From Bifidobacteriaceae bacterium (GTDB lineage Bacteria > Actinomycetota > Actinomycetes > Actinomycetales > WQXJ01), in the NCBI GenBank assembly GCA_031258055.1, contig JAIRNM010000391.1, positions 1 to 6,514 of the forward strand: a stretch of DNA of 6,514 bases, written 5' to 3'. A program made the position numbers and the translations under genes. The notes below the pieces were generated by a model. The model saw nothing but the letters and a program-made list of their open reading frames with translations, was not told where the DNA came from and searched no databases. Of this stretch, positions 1 to 5,492 are shown one piece after another; within the stretch, counting starts at the first letter, position 1, and each line of letters starts with the position of its first letter.

Positions 1-963
1 CACGATGCCGCCCTCCTCGGCCAGACCGTCAACAAGATCTGGCATCTCGACGCCAACCGCCACGAACTTGATCAATACAACCTCGGTTGGTCGGCCTACC
101 TGGAGCAGCGCGAGGTGGACGAGCGGCGCCGCAAGCGTGAACGCTCCAACGCCGAGAAGAAGGCGGCGGCGTTGATGGCCCAGGCGAACAAGATGCGGGC
201 CAAGGCGACCAAAGCGGTGGCCGCTCAGAACATGGCCAAGCGAGCTGATCGGCTGTTGGAGGGGACCGAGGCGGCGGGGCGGCGCGAGAAGGTGGCGGCC
301 TTGCGCTTCCCGGATCCGGCGCCCTGCGGGCGGACGCCGCTGACGACTTCGGGGCTGTCGAAATCGTATGGTTCGCTGGAAGTCTTCACCGACATTGACC
401 TGGCGGTTGATCGCGGATCGCGCGTGGTGGTGTTGGGTTTGAACGGTGCTGGCAAGACCACGCTGCTGCGGCTGTTGGCGGGGCTTGAATCACCTTCATC
501 CGGTAGCGTTGTGCCTGGCCACGGCCTTAAACTTGGTTATTACGCGCAGGAGCACGAGACGCTGGACCTGGATGCCACGGTGCTGGAGAACATGTCGGCG
601 GCGGCGCCGGACATGGAAACCACTGAGGTCAGAAAAATCTTGGGATCGTTCTTGTTCTCCGGCGACTCGGTCCTAAAGCCAGCCAGGGTGCTGTCCGGGG
701 GAGAGAAGACGCGGCTGGCTTTGGCGATCCTGGTGGTCTCTGCCGCCAATGTGCTGCTGCTGGACGAGCCGACCAACAACCTTGATCCGGCTTCGCGCCT
801 GGAGATTCTCAGCGCCCTGGCGAAAGTAAAAGCGGCCGTGGTGCTGGTCACCCATGACGCGGGCGCTGTGCGCGCCCTTGATCCCGAACGGGTTCTGCTA
901 CTCCCGGATGGTGATGAAGACCTTTGGTCCACTGACTACGAGGACCTGATCGAACTCGCCTAA
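1..963 (+). CDS. ABC-F family ATPase, C-terminal part (5' end outside window)
   Basis: The frame is open from base 1, so the gene starts upstream; 320 residues are visible. The fragment opens at the H-loop His-Asp of the first ABC domain, followed by IWHLD. A long Lys/Arg/Ala-rich arm comes next (about residues 37-95 of the fragment), the inter-domain linker that in ABC-F proteins reaches toward the ribosomal P-site tRNA. The second ABC domain has Walker A GLNGAGKTT (146-154), a Q-loop in GYYAQE, signature LSGGEKTRLAL (231-241), Walker B LLLDEP with catalytic Glu (about 252-257) and an H-loop VTHD (His285). There are no membrane segments, as expected for ABC-F, which act on ribosomes rather than as transporters. 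The tail PDGDEDLW...LIELA looks like a natural C-terminus. The general layout recalls the M. tuberculosis Rv1473 type, from memory. Nothing shows whether it protects against antibiotics or has a housekeeping translation role. Confidence 0.95.
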   Translation, partial: HDAALLGQTVNKIWHLDANRHELDQYNLGWSAYLEQREVDERRRKRERSNAEKKAAALMAQANKMRAKATKAVAAQNMAKRADRLLEGTEAAGRREKVAALRFPDPAPCGRTPLTTSGLSKSYGSLEVFTDIDLAVDRGSRVVVLGLNGAGKTTLLRLLAGLESPSSGSVVPGHGLKLGYYAQEHETLDLDATVLENMSAAAPDMETTEVRKILGSFLFSGDSVLKPARVLSGGEKTRLALAILVVSAANVLLLDEPTNNLDPASRLEILSALAKVKAAVVLVTHDAGAVRALDPERVLLLPDGDEDLWSTDYEDLIELA

Positions 964-965
964 GG

Positions 966-1151
966 GCGACTGTTCGTCCGCGCTGTGTCGGGCTGGGCGA
1001 GCGCCAACCGGCGACCTGGAAACAGCTTCGATTAGCGCTGGGCGACAGCCCGGTCGACAGCGGTTGGTTGGACGAGTTGCGCCACGATAGCGGGAATCGG
1101 CTCGACCCGGGCGCCGGACTTGGTTCGGTCGGGTTGACGCTGCTGGAATAG
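966..1151 (+). other. Coding-like frame without a start, in the gap after the ABC-F gene
   Basis: The 203-base gap 964-1166 has no recognisable gene. One + frame is open from just after a stop at 933 and closes with TAG at 1149-1151. Its translation is protein-like in composition (for example WKQLRLALGD and WLDELRHDSG), and its third codon positions are mostly G or C like the real genes. There is no ATG or GTG in the frame, and the only usable start is a TTG at 1068 without a Shine-Dalgarno sequence. It may be the decayed 3' end of a lost gene or chance in GC-rich DNA. The gap also has a 9-base direct repeat GCTGGGCGA (992-1000 and 1037-1045) and a 7-base inverted pair CGGGCTG/CAGCCCG (989-995 and 1046-1052), with no T-tract. 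I do not recognise the peptide. Confidence 0.2.
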
Positions 1152-1166
1152 GGCAGGGGTGGCGTC

Positions 1167-1562
1167 GTGGCGGACGTAAGATTGATGTTTATGGAGTGGC
1201 TGAGGGGGACCTCCAAGGCGCTGGCGGCAGCGCGTGAGGGCGGCACAAGGAATTGGAAGTATCCACTTATTGGGGTGATCATGTTGATCCCCCTGGCTTA
1301 CGCGATACCGGTGGCGAGTTTCGCCGCCGCCGCGGCTTTCCCGGGCGGCTATGACAAAGCCGGGGACCCGAATGTGTTCACCTCGCAGTGGTTGATCGGA
1401 TTGACCATCTTGCTGGTCATGTTCATCGCTTGTGGGGTGATCGCTTACCGGCTGTTTGGCTGGCCCGCTTGGGCGGCGTTGGTCTTCGCCGTTGGGGCGC
1501 CCTTAGTGATAGATGTCGCTTGGCTGGCGGGCTTGACGATGACTGGGTCGGTCAGCCTGTAG
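1167..1562 (+). CDS. Small three-helix membrane protein, unknown function
   Basis: The protein has 131 residues and no family that I recognise. The GTG start is chosen because AGGGG (1155-1159) lies 7 bases upstream; ATG codons at 1185 and 1191 are possible but have poorer ribosome sites. The N-terminus is short and amphipathic, with basic residues (R5, R13, K17, R23, R28, K31). Three hydrophobic stretches follow, at about 32-58, 75-97 and 99-123. Between the first two is a short polar loop with GGYDKAGDP. An acidic residue (D116) sits inside the third helix. There is no cleavable signal peptide or lipobox. By the positive-inside rule the N-terminus is likely cytoplasmic and the C-terminus outside. 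It lies 90 bases before fabG on the same strand, and co-transcription is possible but unproved. Lineage-specific small membrane proteins are often unnamed, so the call stays descriptive. Confidence 0.8.
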   Translation: MADVRLMFMEWLRGTSKALAAAREGGTRNWKYPLIGVIMLIPLAYAIPVASFAAAAAFPGGYDKAGDPNVFTSQWLIGLTILLVMFIACGVIAYRLFGWPAWAALVFAVGAPLVIDVAWLAGLTMTGSVSL

Positions 1563-1600
1563 GCGCCCGAACTGTTGCTTTCGCACAAATATCGGGCACC
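1562..1600 (+). repeat. Imperfect inverted repeat at the end of the membrane protein gene
   Basis: GGCGCCCGA (1562-1570) pairs with TCGGGCACC (1592-1600) over nine positions with one mismatch and a 21-base loop. It begins on the last base of the stop codon of the small membrane protein gene. It could slow or end transcription before fabG, but there is no T-run after it, so it is not a convincing intrinsic terminator. Confidence 0.25.
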
Positions 1601-1652
1601 GGCCTAGTCGGTAATCAGGGCCGATGCGGGGCTTTGTAGGAGATAGCCTCCA

Positions 1653-2366
1653 ATGGTGCCACGACATGTTTTCATCACTGGAGCCAACCGGGGGATAGGG
1701 CGGGCCATTGCCCAAGCCTTCTTTGAGGCGGGCGACAGTATCTCGACGATGGACCGTCAGGGCAGCGGGCCCGGGATTGAAGACCCCAGGGTCATCGCCC
1801 TGGCCGGTGACGTCAAGTCGACCACCTCGGTCAACCGCGCTTTTGACCGGGCTGAAGCCCAATTCGGAAAACTCGACACGATGGTCGCCAACGCCGGTGC
1901 GGTGGGCGATCAACTGCTGATCAGAATGTCTGATCAGGAGTTCGGCAACGTCATTGACACCAACTTGGCCGGAGCGTTCCGTTGCGTCAGGCGGGCGCTG
2001 CGCTCCATGATCGCCAAGAAACAGGGATCCATCATCTTGATTGGCTCGGTTGTCGGTTCGATCGGCGGCGCCGGGCAAGCCAACTATGGAGCCTCGAAGG
2101 CTGGCCTGGTGGGATTGGCCAGAGCGATCACACGAGAGGTCGGTAGCCGCAACATCACCGCCAACGTGATCGCACCCGGCTTCATTGAAACTGACATGAC
2201 CGCGGCGTTGCCCGAATCAACCCGCCAACAGTATCTCGGCCGGATACCGGCTGGCCGCTTCGGAGCCCCCCAGGACGTGGCCCAGGCCGCGCTGTTCCTG
2301 GCCGGCGCGCCCTATGTGAATGGCTCTGTCATCCCCGTAGACGGGGGCCTGGGGATGGGCCATTAG
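1653..2366 (+). CDS. fabG: 3-oxoacyl-[acyl-carrier-protein] reductase (FabG / MabA type)
   Basis: This cytoplasmic short-chain dehydrogenase/reductase has 237 residues. It should reduce 3-ketoacyl-ACP to 3-hydroxyacyl-ACP with NADPH in fatty acid elongation. The cofactor glycine motif TGANRGIG is at 9-16, D53 is in the AGDV motif and NAG is at 80-82. The catalytic tetrad is N104, S132, Y145 and K149, with the YxxxK motif complete. PGFIETDM follows at 175-182. The end VIPVDGGLGMGH matches the tail I recall for M. tuberculosis MabA/FabG1, and R35 (in DRQGSG) matches the arginine that holds the NADPH phosphate there. The ATG start has AGGAGA (1638-1643) 9 bases upstream, and the glycine motif sits at the usual distance from the N-terminus. 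It is followed 185 bases later by fabI, the same pairing as mabA-inhA, which supports a fatty acid role over the many other SDR functions. Confidence 0.93.
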   Translation: MVPRHVFITGANRGIGRAIAQAFFEAGDSISTMDRQGSGPGIEDPRVIALAGDVKSTTSVNRAFDRAEAQFGKLDTMVANAGAVGDQLLIRMSDQEFGNVIDTNLAGAFRCVRRALRSMIAKKQGSIILIGSVVGSIGGAGQANYGASKAGLVGLARAITREVGSRNITANVIAPGFIETDMTAALPESTRQQYLGRIPAGRFGAPQDVAQAALFLAGAPYVNGSVIPVDGGLGMGH

Positions 2367-2378
2367 TGAGCGGCCGCG

Positions 2379-2508
2379 CGATGCCCGTCGCCGCCCGCAG
2401 GGGGACCGGCCCGGCGCGCAAGACAATCGGGAGTCACGATGCCGTCGCCGAGGGCCCCGTCATGAACGGCCGCGGCGCGCGGCACAAGCGGGCGAGCGGA
2501 CGGCATCG
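2379..2508 (+). repeat. Three-copy repeat in the fabG-fabI spacer (two direct, one inverted)
   Basis: The 185-base gap between fabG and fabI holds CGATGCCCGTCGCCG (2379-2393) and CGATGCCGTCGCCG (2437-2450), identical except for one extra C. An inverted copy GACGGCATCG (2499-2508) is perfectly complementary to 2437-2446 over 10 bases, with 52 bases between the arms. The heptamer AAGACAA also occurs twice (2420-2426 and 2514-2520). The spacer is visibly richer in G and C than the flanking genes. The copies could be a protein-binding site or a stem in the fabI leader; I know of no characterised element of this sequence. Confidence 0.5.
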
Positions 2509-2515
2509 GGCCTAA
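2439..2515 (+). other. Two tiny overlapping ORFs ahead of fabI (possible leader peptides)
   Basis: ATG at 2439 opens an 8-codon reading frame (MPSPRAPS) ending in TGA at 2463-2465, with GGGAG (2429-2433) 5 bases upstream. Its stop overlaps a second ATG at 2462 in an ATGA junction. The second frame encodes 17 residues, rich in arginine (MNGRGARHKRASGRHRA), and stops at 2513-2515, 36 bases before fabI. The overlapping stop/start and the Shine-Dalgarno-like GGGAG are what make them worth noting. Such short frames arise easily by chance in GC-rich DNA, so confidence is low. Confidence 0.15.
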
Positions 2516-2536
2516 GACAACACTGGATACCGAACG

Positions 2537-2543
2537 AAGGGAG
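2537..2543 (+). promoter_or_regulatory. Ribosome binding site that sets the TTG start of fabI
   Basis: AAGGGAG lies 8 bases before the TTG at 2552. No ATG or GTG occurs in this frame between the in-frame stop at 2513-2515 and the TTG, and the residues after the TTG (GLLEGK) match the N-terminus typical of InhA/FabI. The TTG is therefore the likely start. Confidence 0.75.
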
Positions 2544-2551
2544 AAACCCAA

Positions 2552-3319
2552 TTGGGACTGTTGGAGGGTAAGAACCTGCTGGTCACAGGCGTGCTAACCG
2601 ACCGGTCGATCGCCTTCGAGGTGGCGCGGCTGGCCCAGCTAGAAGGCGCCAAGGTGATCTTGACGGCCTTCGGCAAAGGCGCCAGGCTGACGGCGGCGAC
2701 AGCTAAGCGGTTGCCAGAGCGGGCGCCGATCGAGCAGCTCGACGTCACCGACCAAGCGGACCTGGACTCACTGGCAGAACGCATCCAAACCCATACCGAC
2801 AGCCTGGACGGCGTGATCCACTCGATCGGTTTCGCTTCGCAGCGGCTGATGGGTGGGAAGTTCCTGACCGGCGACTGGCCTGATGTGGCGGCATCAATCG
2901 AAACGTCGGCTTTCTCGCTGAAGGCGCTGGCCGTCGCCTGTCTGCCACTGCTCCAGCGCGGCGCCGGGATAGTCGGGTTGACCTTCGATGCCCGCTACGC
3001 CTGGCCGGTTTACGACTGGATGGGCGTATCGAAAGCGGCGCTGGAGGCGACCGCCCGCTACCTGGCGAGAGACCTCGGGCCGGAGGGAATAAGAGTGAAC
3101 CTGGTCAGCGCCGGGCCGCTCAAGACCGTGGCGGCAACCTCAATCCCGGGTTTCGAGGGGATGGAGGGGTCGTGGCCCCGGCGCGCGCCGCTCGGCTGGG
3201 ATTCGTCCGACCCGGTGCCAGCGGCGAAAGCGGTGGTGGCGTTAGTGTCCGATCTCTTCCCAGCCACCACCGGCGAGGTTGTTCATGTGGACGGCGGTGT
3301 CCACGCGATGGGTCAATAG
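2552..3319 (+). CDS. fabI: Enoyl-[acyl-carrier-protein] reductase (FabI / InhA type)
   Basis: This cytoplasmic SDR-superfamily enzyme has 255 residues. It should reduce trans-2-enoyl-ACP with NADH, the last step of each fatty acid elongation cycle. The N-terminal GLLEGKNLLVTG and the split cofactor motif ending in SIA (19-21) are FabI hallmarks, as are LDV with D64, HSIGF (90-94) and the YxxxxxxK catalytic pair Y154 and K161 after F145. SAGPLKT (167-173 region onward) and the C-terminal PATTGEVVHVDGG complete the family pattern. Compared with the mycobacterial InhA sequence I recall (269 residues), the substrate-binding loop between KTVAATSI and RRAPLGW is about ten residues shorter, which fits ordinary-length acyl chains rather than mycolate precursors. 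Start is TTG. The gene follows fabG on the same strand; the 185-base gap leaves room for its own regulation. Confidence 0.93.
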   Translation: MGLLEGKNLLVTGVLTDRSIAFEVARLAQLEGAKVILTAFGKGARLTAATAKRLPERAPIEQLDVTDQADLDSLAERIQTHTDSLDGVIHSIGFASQRLMGGKFLTGDWPDVAASIETSAFSLKALAVACLPLLQRGAGIVGLTFDARYAWPVYDWMGVSKAALEATARYLARDLGPEGIRVNLVSAGPLKTVAATSIPGFEGMEGSWPRRAPLGWDSSDPVPAAKAVVALVSDLFPATTGEVVHVDGGVHAMGQ

Positions 3320-3336
3320 CCGGTCAAAGGCGATAT

Positions 3337-3342
3337 TACAAT
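3337..3342 (+). promoter_or_regulatory. Candidate -10 box of the phosphatase gene (leaderless transcript)
   Basis: TACAAT lies with six bases between its last T and the ATG at 3349. That is the normal distance from a -10 box to the transcription start, so RNA would begin at the A of the start codon. There is no good -35 hexamer; CAATAG at 3314-3319 is the nearest at 17-base spacing. The box starts 18 bases after the fabI stop codon. Confidence 0.5.
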
Positions 3343-3348
3343 CGGTTT

Positions 3349-3855
3349 ATGGCTCGGACATTGATGTTGGTGCGGCACGCGAAGGCTCGCGGTTCAAATG
3401 GCAGCGATTCGGACAGGCCGCTCAGCGATCTGGGCTATGAGCAATGCCGCATTGTAGCCCGTGAGATGTCCGGTGTGGGCTTGGACCCTGAGGTCGCTCT
3501 GGTCTCGACCGCCCGGCGCGCCAAGGAGACTTTCAACGCCATGGCCGCAGCCGCCGGTTGGGCGGTTGAGCCCACTTTGTTGGAGCACTTGTACAACGGC
3601 TATGTCGAGGAGACGTTGGCGGCGATCCGCGCTGTCGCTCCAGATTGCGCCACCGCCATGGTGGTGGGCCACGAGCCGACCATGTCCGCCACCGCCTACA
3701 AACTGGCTGGCGCCGGTTCTATGCCCGATGCCGTCACCCGCGTCCGCCGCGGCCTGCCGACCGCCGGGGTGGCGGTGGTCCAAGTCGATGGACCGTGGGA
3801 TTCGGTCGGCTTAGAGCCGACTATTCTGCGCTGGCTGCTGACGCCCCTCGCCTGA
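3349..3855 (+). CDS. SixA-like histidine phosphatase
   Basis: This small cytoplasmic phosphatase of the histidine phosphatase (phosphoglycerate mutase-like) superfamily has 168 residues. The nucleophile motif LVRHAKA has R9 and H10, and the second core residues are R56 in STARRAKET, E79 in LLEHLYNG (likely acid/base) and H108 in VVGHEPT. The length and the RHAKA form fit the short SixA branch, named after the E. coli enzyme that removes phosphate from ArcB; the substrate here is unknown. The frame is open further upstream to an ATG at 3172, but that would overlap fabI by almost 150 bases and add residues before the natural family N-terminus. The nearest Shine-Dalgarno-like bases (AAAGG, 3326-3330) are 18 bases away, too far, while a -10 box fits a leaderless start. 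It lies between fabI and the pyr operon and is probably unrelated to either pathway. Confidence 0.88.
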   Translation: MARTLMLVRHAKARGSNGSDSDRPLSDLGYEQCRIVAREMSGVGLDPEVALVSTARRAKETFNAMAAAAGWAVEPTLLEHLYNGYVEETLAAIRAVAPDCATAMVVGHEPTMSATAYKLAGAGSMPDAVTRVRRGLPTAGVAVVQVDGPWDSVGLEPTILRWLLTPLA

Positions 3856-3888
3856 AGCCGACGGCGCCAATTGGGCCTGGGAGGGGGC

Positions 3889-3894
3889 TAGGAT
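3889..3894 (+). promoter_or_regulatory. Candidate -10 box of the pyr operon
   Basis: TAGGAT is a close match to the actinobacterial -10 consensus. It predicts transcription from about 3901 and a 50-base leader that contains the whole PyrR hairpin. No clear -35 hexamer lies at 16-18 bases; TTGGGC at 3871-3876 is only 12 bases away. It is placed 33 bases after the phosphatase stop codon. Confidence 0.55.
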
Positions 3895-3901
3895 AGTTGG
3901 C

Positions 3902-3921
3902 GGCCTAAGACCTTTAAGGCC
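3902..3921 (+). promoter_or_regulatory. Candidate anti-sequestering stem in the pyr leader
   Basis: GGCCT (3902-3906) can pair with AGGCC (3917-3921) around a ten-base loop. This stem uses two bases of the PyrR hairpin's upper stem and locks the CCTTT arm inside its loop, so it cannot form together with that hairpin. When it forms, the pyrR Shine-Dalgarno bases are free. This is inferred from pairing only. Confidence 0.35.
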
Positions 3922-3942
3922 CGTCCTGTGAGGCGGGAAAGG
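3911..3942 (+). promoter_or_regulatory. PyrR-binding RNA hairpin covering the pyrR ribosome binding site
   Basis: The lower stem pairs CCTTT (3911-3915) with AAAGG (3938-3942). A purine bulge AAGG (3916-3919) follows, then an upper stem CCCG/CGGG (3920-3923 with 3934-3937), an unpaired T, a CC/GG pair and the loop TGTGA. The order of stem, purine bulge, short stem and TCC-xGxGAGG tip matches the PyrR-binding loop known from Bacillus pyr leaders. The AAAGGAG ribosome site (3938-3944) is the 3' arm of the lower stem, so closing the hairpin hides it. That agrees with the PyrR-dependent translational repression described for Mycobacterium smegmatis. There is no T-run for a terminator, so attenuation by transcription termination is unlikely. 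Confidence 0.85.
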
Positions 3943-3950
3943 AGAAGAAG

Positions 3951-4490
3951 ATGGCGTCTATTGAGGTCCTTGACGGACCGGACATCGCACGCGCGATTCA
4001 GCGCATCGCTCACGAAGTTCTAGAGAAGAACCACGGTCCTGAGGGACTGGTGATCCTGGGAATCCCGACTAGGGGGGTGCCTTTGGCGGAAAGGCTCGCT
4101 GACGGCATCGGGCAAATTGAGCCGAACTGGGAGAAAGCCCTGGGGCAACTTGACGTCACGATGTACCGTGACGACCTAGCGCGGGTGCCGACGCGATCGC
4201 TCGGGCGGACCGCGCTGCCACCGGGCGGAATTGACGGCGCCACGGTTGTGCTGGCCGATGACGTCCTCTACTCCGGGCGCACCATTCGGGCGGCGCTGGA
4301 CGCGCTGGCGGACCTGGGGCGTCCGAAGGCGGTTCGGTTGGCGGTGTTGGTGGACCGGGGGCACCGTGAACTGCCGATCCGGGCGGACTATGTGGGCAAG
4401 AACCTGCCCACGGCGGTGGCCGAGCGGGTGCGGGTGTTGCTGGCCGAAACAGACGGGCGTGATTGCGTTCTGATTGAGGGGGAGGAATGA
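3951..4490 (+). CDS. pyrR: Bifunctional pyr operon regulator / uracil phosphoribosyltransferase
   Basis: This protein has 179 residues, the usual PyrR length. It binds pyr leader RNA when charged with UMP or UTP and is antagonised by PRPP; many members also convert uracil and PRPP to UMP. Visible motifs are GIPTRGV (37-43), DVTMYRDDL (68-76), the PRPP-binding motif [13 protein letters not shown] (99-111, acidic pair D103-D104) and [17 protein letters not shown] (135-151), which are family hallmarks. The ATG start has AAAGGAG (3938-3944) 6 bases upstream. It is the first gene of the operon and sits directly behind its own RNA target, giving autogenous feedback. The stop codon overlaps the pyrB start, so repression of pyrR translation should carry over to pyrB. 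Confidence 0.96.
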   Translation: MASIEVLDGPDIARAIQRIAHEVLEKNHGPEGLVILGIPTRGVPLAERLADGIGQIEPNWEKALGQLDVTMYRDDLARVPTRSLGRTALPPGGIDGATVVLADDVLYSGRTIRAALDALADLGRPKAVRLAVLVDRGHRELPIRADYVGKNLPTAVAERVRVLLAETDGRDCVLIEGEE

Positions 4491-5488
4491 TGAAACACCT
4501 GCTCTCAGCCGCTGACCTGGACCGGGACCAAGCCGTCAAACTGCTTGATATGGCGGAGGAGATGGCGGCCACCCAGGCCCGTGAAATCAAAAAGCTGCCC
4601 ACTTTGCGGGGCAAAACGGTGGTGAACCTCTTCTTCGAGGATTCGACTAGGACGCGGATTTCCTTTGAGACAGCCGCTAAGCGGCTCAGCGCGGACGTCA
4701 TCAACTTCACGCCCAAGGGCTCGTCGGTGTCCAAGGGGGAGTCGCTGAAAGACACGGTGCTGACCCTCGGGGCAATGCACACCGATGGAATTGTGGTCCG
4801 GCATTCGGCTTCTGGGGCGCCGTACCAGATAGCCCATTCCACCTGGACCGATGCCTCCGTTATCAACGCTGGCGACGGAACCCATCAGCACCCCACACAG
4901 TCGCTGCTAGACGCGATGACGATCCGCCGGCATCTCAGCGCTGAAAGCCGGGCCGGAACAGGGCAGGGCTCGGACCTGACCGGCCAGGACCTAGTTGGCC
5001 AAGACCTGTCCGGCTTGAAGATCACAATTGTGGGCGACGTTCTCCATTCGCGCGTCGCGCGCTCCGGCGTTGATCTTTTCACCACGCTTGGAGCCCAGGT
5101 GACGCTGGTGGCCCCGGCTACTTTGCTCCCGGTTGGCGTGGAAACGTGGCCCTGCCAGGTGTTCTACGACCTAGACCAGGGGTTGGCCGAGCAACCGCCG
5201 GACGCGCTAATGATGCTCCGGGTCCAGCGCGAGCGAATGTCTTCGGCCGGGGGAGGGTTCTTCCCCAGCCCGCAGGAATACAGCCGTGAATATGGCCTGG
5301 ACGCGAAACGCCTGGCCGCTCTGGCGCCGCACGCCATCGTGATGCACCCAGGACCAATGAACCGTGGCCTGGAAATCACTTCCGAAGCGGCCGATTCTAA
5401 GCGTTCGGTGATCGTCGAGCAGGTTGCTAACGGGGTCGCCATTCGCATGGCGGTGCTGTATCTGACTTTGACCGGGACGAAGGAGTGA
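4487..5488 (+). CDS. pyrB: Aspartate carbamoyltransferase catalytic subunit
   Basis: The enzyme has 333 residues and joins carbamoyl phosphate to aspartate to give N-carbamoyl-aspartate, the committed step of pyrimidine synthesis. Active-site residues are in place: STRTR (53-57), the 80s loop with K83 and E85, R105-H106, HQHPTQ (133-138), R189 in HSRVARS, RVQ (245-247) and HPGP (287-290). The protein is cytoplasmic and catalytic subunits form trimers. It has about 20 extra residues, against the mycobacterial protein I recall, between TIRRHL and LKITIVGD, which include three DLxGx units (163-177). The start is ATG at 4487 (ATGA overlap with pyrR) or ATG at 4490; both are served by the purine-rich AGGGGGAGG (4477-4485). 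pyrC follows after 4 bases. No pyrI regulatory subunit gene is visible. Confidence 0.96.
   Translation: MMKHLLSAADLDRDQAVKLLDMAEEMAATQAREIKKLPTLRGKTVVNLFFEDSTRTRISFETAAKRLSADVINFTPKGSSVSKGESLKDTVLTLGAMHTDGIVVRHSASGAPYQIAHSTWTDASVINAGDGTHQHPTQSLLDAMTIRRHLSAESRAGTGQGSDLTGQDLVGQDLSGLKITIVGDVLHSRVARSGVDLFTTLGAQVTLVAPATLLPVGVETWPCQVFYDLDQGLAEQPPDALMMLRVQRERMSSAGGGFFPSPQEYSREYGLDAKRLAALAPHAIVMHPGPMNRGLEITSEAADSKRSVIVEQVANGVAIRMAVLYLTLTGTKE
4973..5017 (+). repeat. Three 15-base tandem repeats inside pyrB (pentapeptide-like DLxGx)
   Basis: The three in-frame units start at 4973, 4988 and 5003 and all begin GACCT. Units 1 and 3 agree at 12 of 15 bases and units 1 and 2 at 10 of 15, the differences being largely third-position. 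They encode [10 protein letters not shown] and DLSGL. The last unit corresponds to the ordinary DLxGLKI segment before the aspartate domain, so the other two look like duplications of it. They lie in the hinge between the two domains of PyrB. Confidence 0.8.
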
Positions 5489-5492
5489 AGCC

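Noticed and set aside
848..1282. 144-residue minus-strand ORF spanning the gap after the ABC-F gene
   Set aside because: It overlaps the ends of two well supported + strand genes, is rich in Ser, Pro and Arg as antisense frames of GC-rich genes tend to be, and has no recognisable motif.
1571..1617. Promoter for fabG from TTGCTT (1575-1580) and TAATCA (1612-1617)
   Set aside because: The spacing is 31 bases, far from 16-18, and no better hexamer pair is visible, so no promoter is called.
1503..2078. 191-residue minus-strand ORF opposite fabG
   Set aside because: It is antisense to a gene with all catalytic residues intact and its translation shows no family motif.
3172..3348. N-terminal extension of the phosphatase from an upstream in-frame ATG
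   Set aside because: It overlaps fabI by almost 150 bases, encodes an Arg/Gly/Ser-rich stretch typical of out-of-frame GC-rich DNA, and family members begin just before the RHA motif.
3861..3880. Palindrome CCAATTGG and nearby GGCGCC as a terminator or operator before pyrR
   Set aside because: The symmetric parts are only 6-8 bases, there is no T-run, and they lie upstream of the likely pyr -10 box without a second copy.
4156..4866. 236-residue minus-strand ORF opposite pyrR and pyrB
   Set aside because: It covers the junction of two certain genes, and its later part is dominated by Pro, Ala and Arg, the expected shadow composition.
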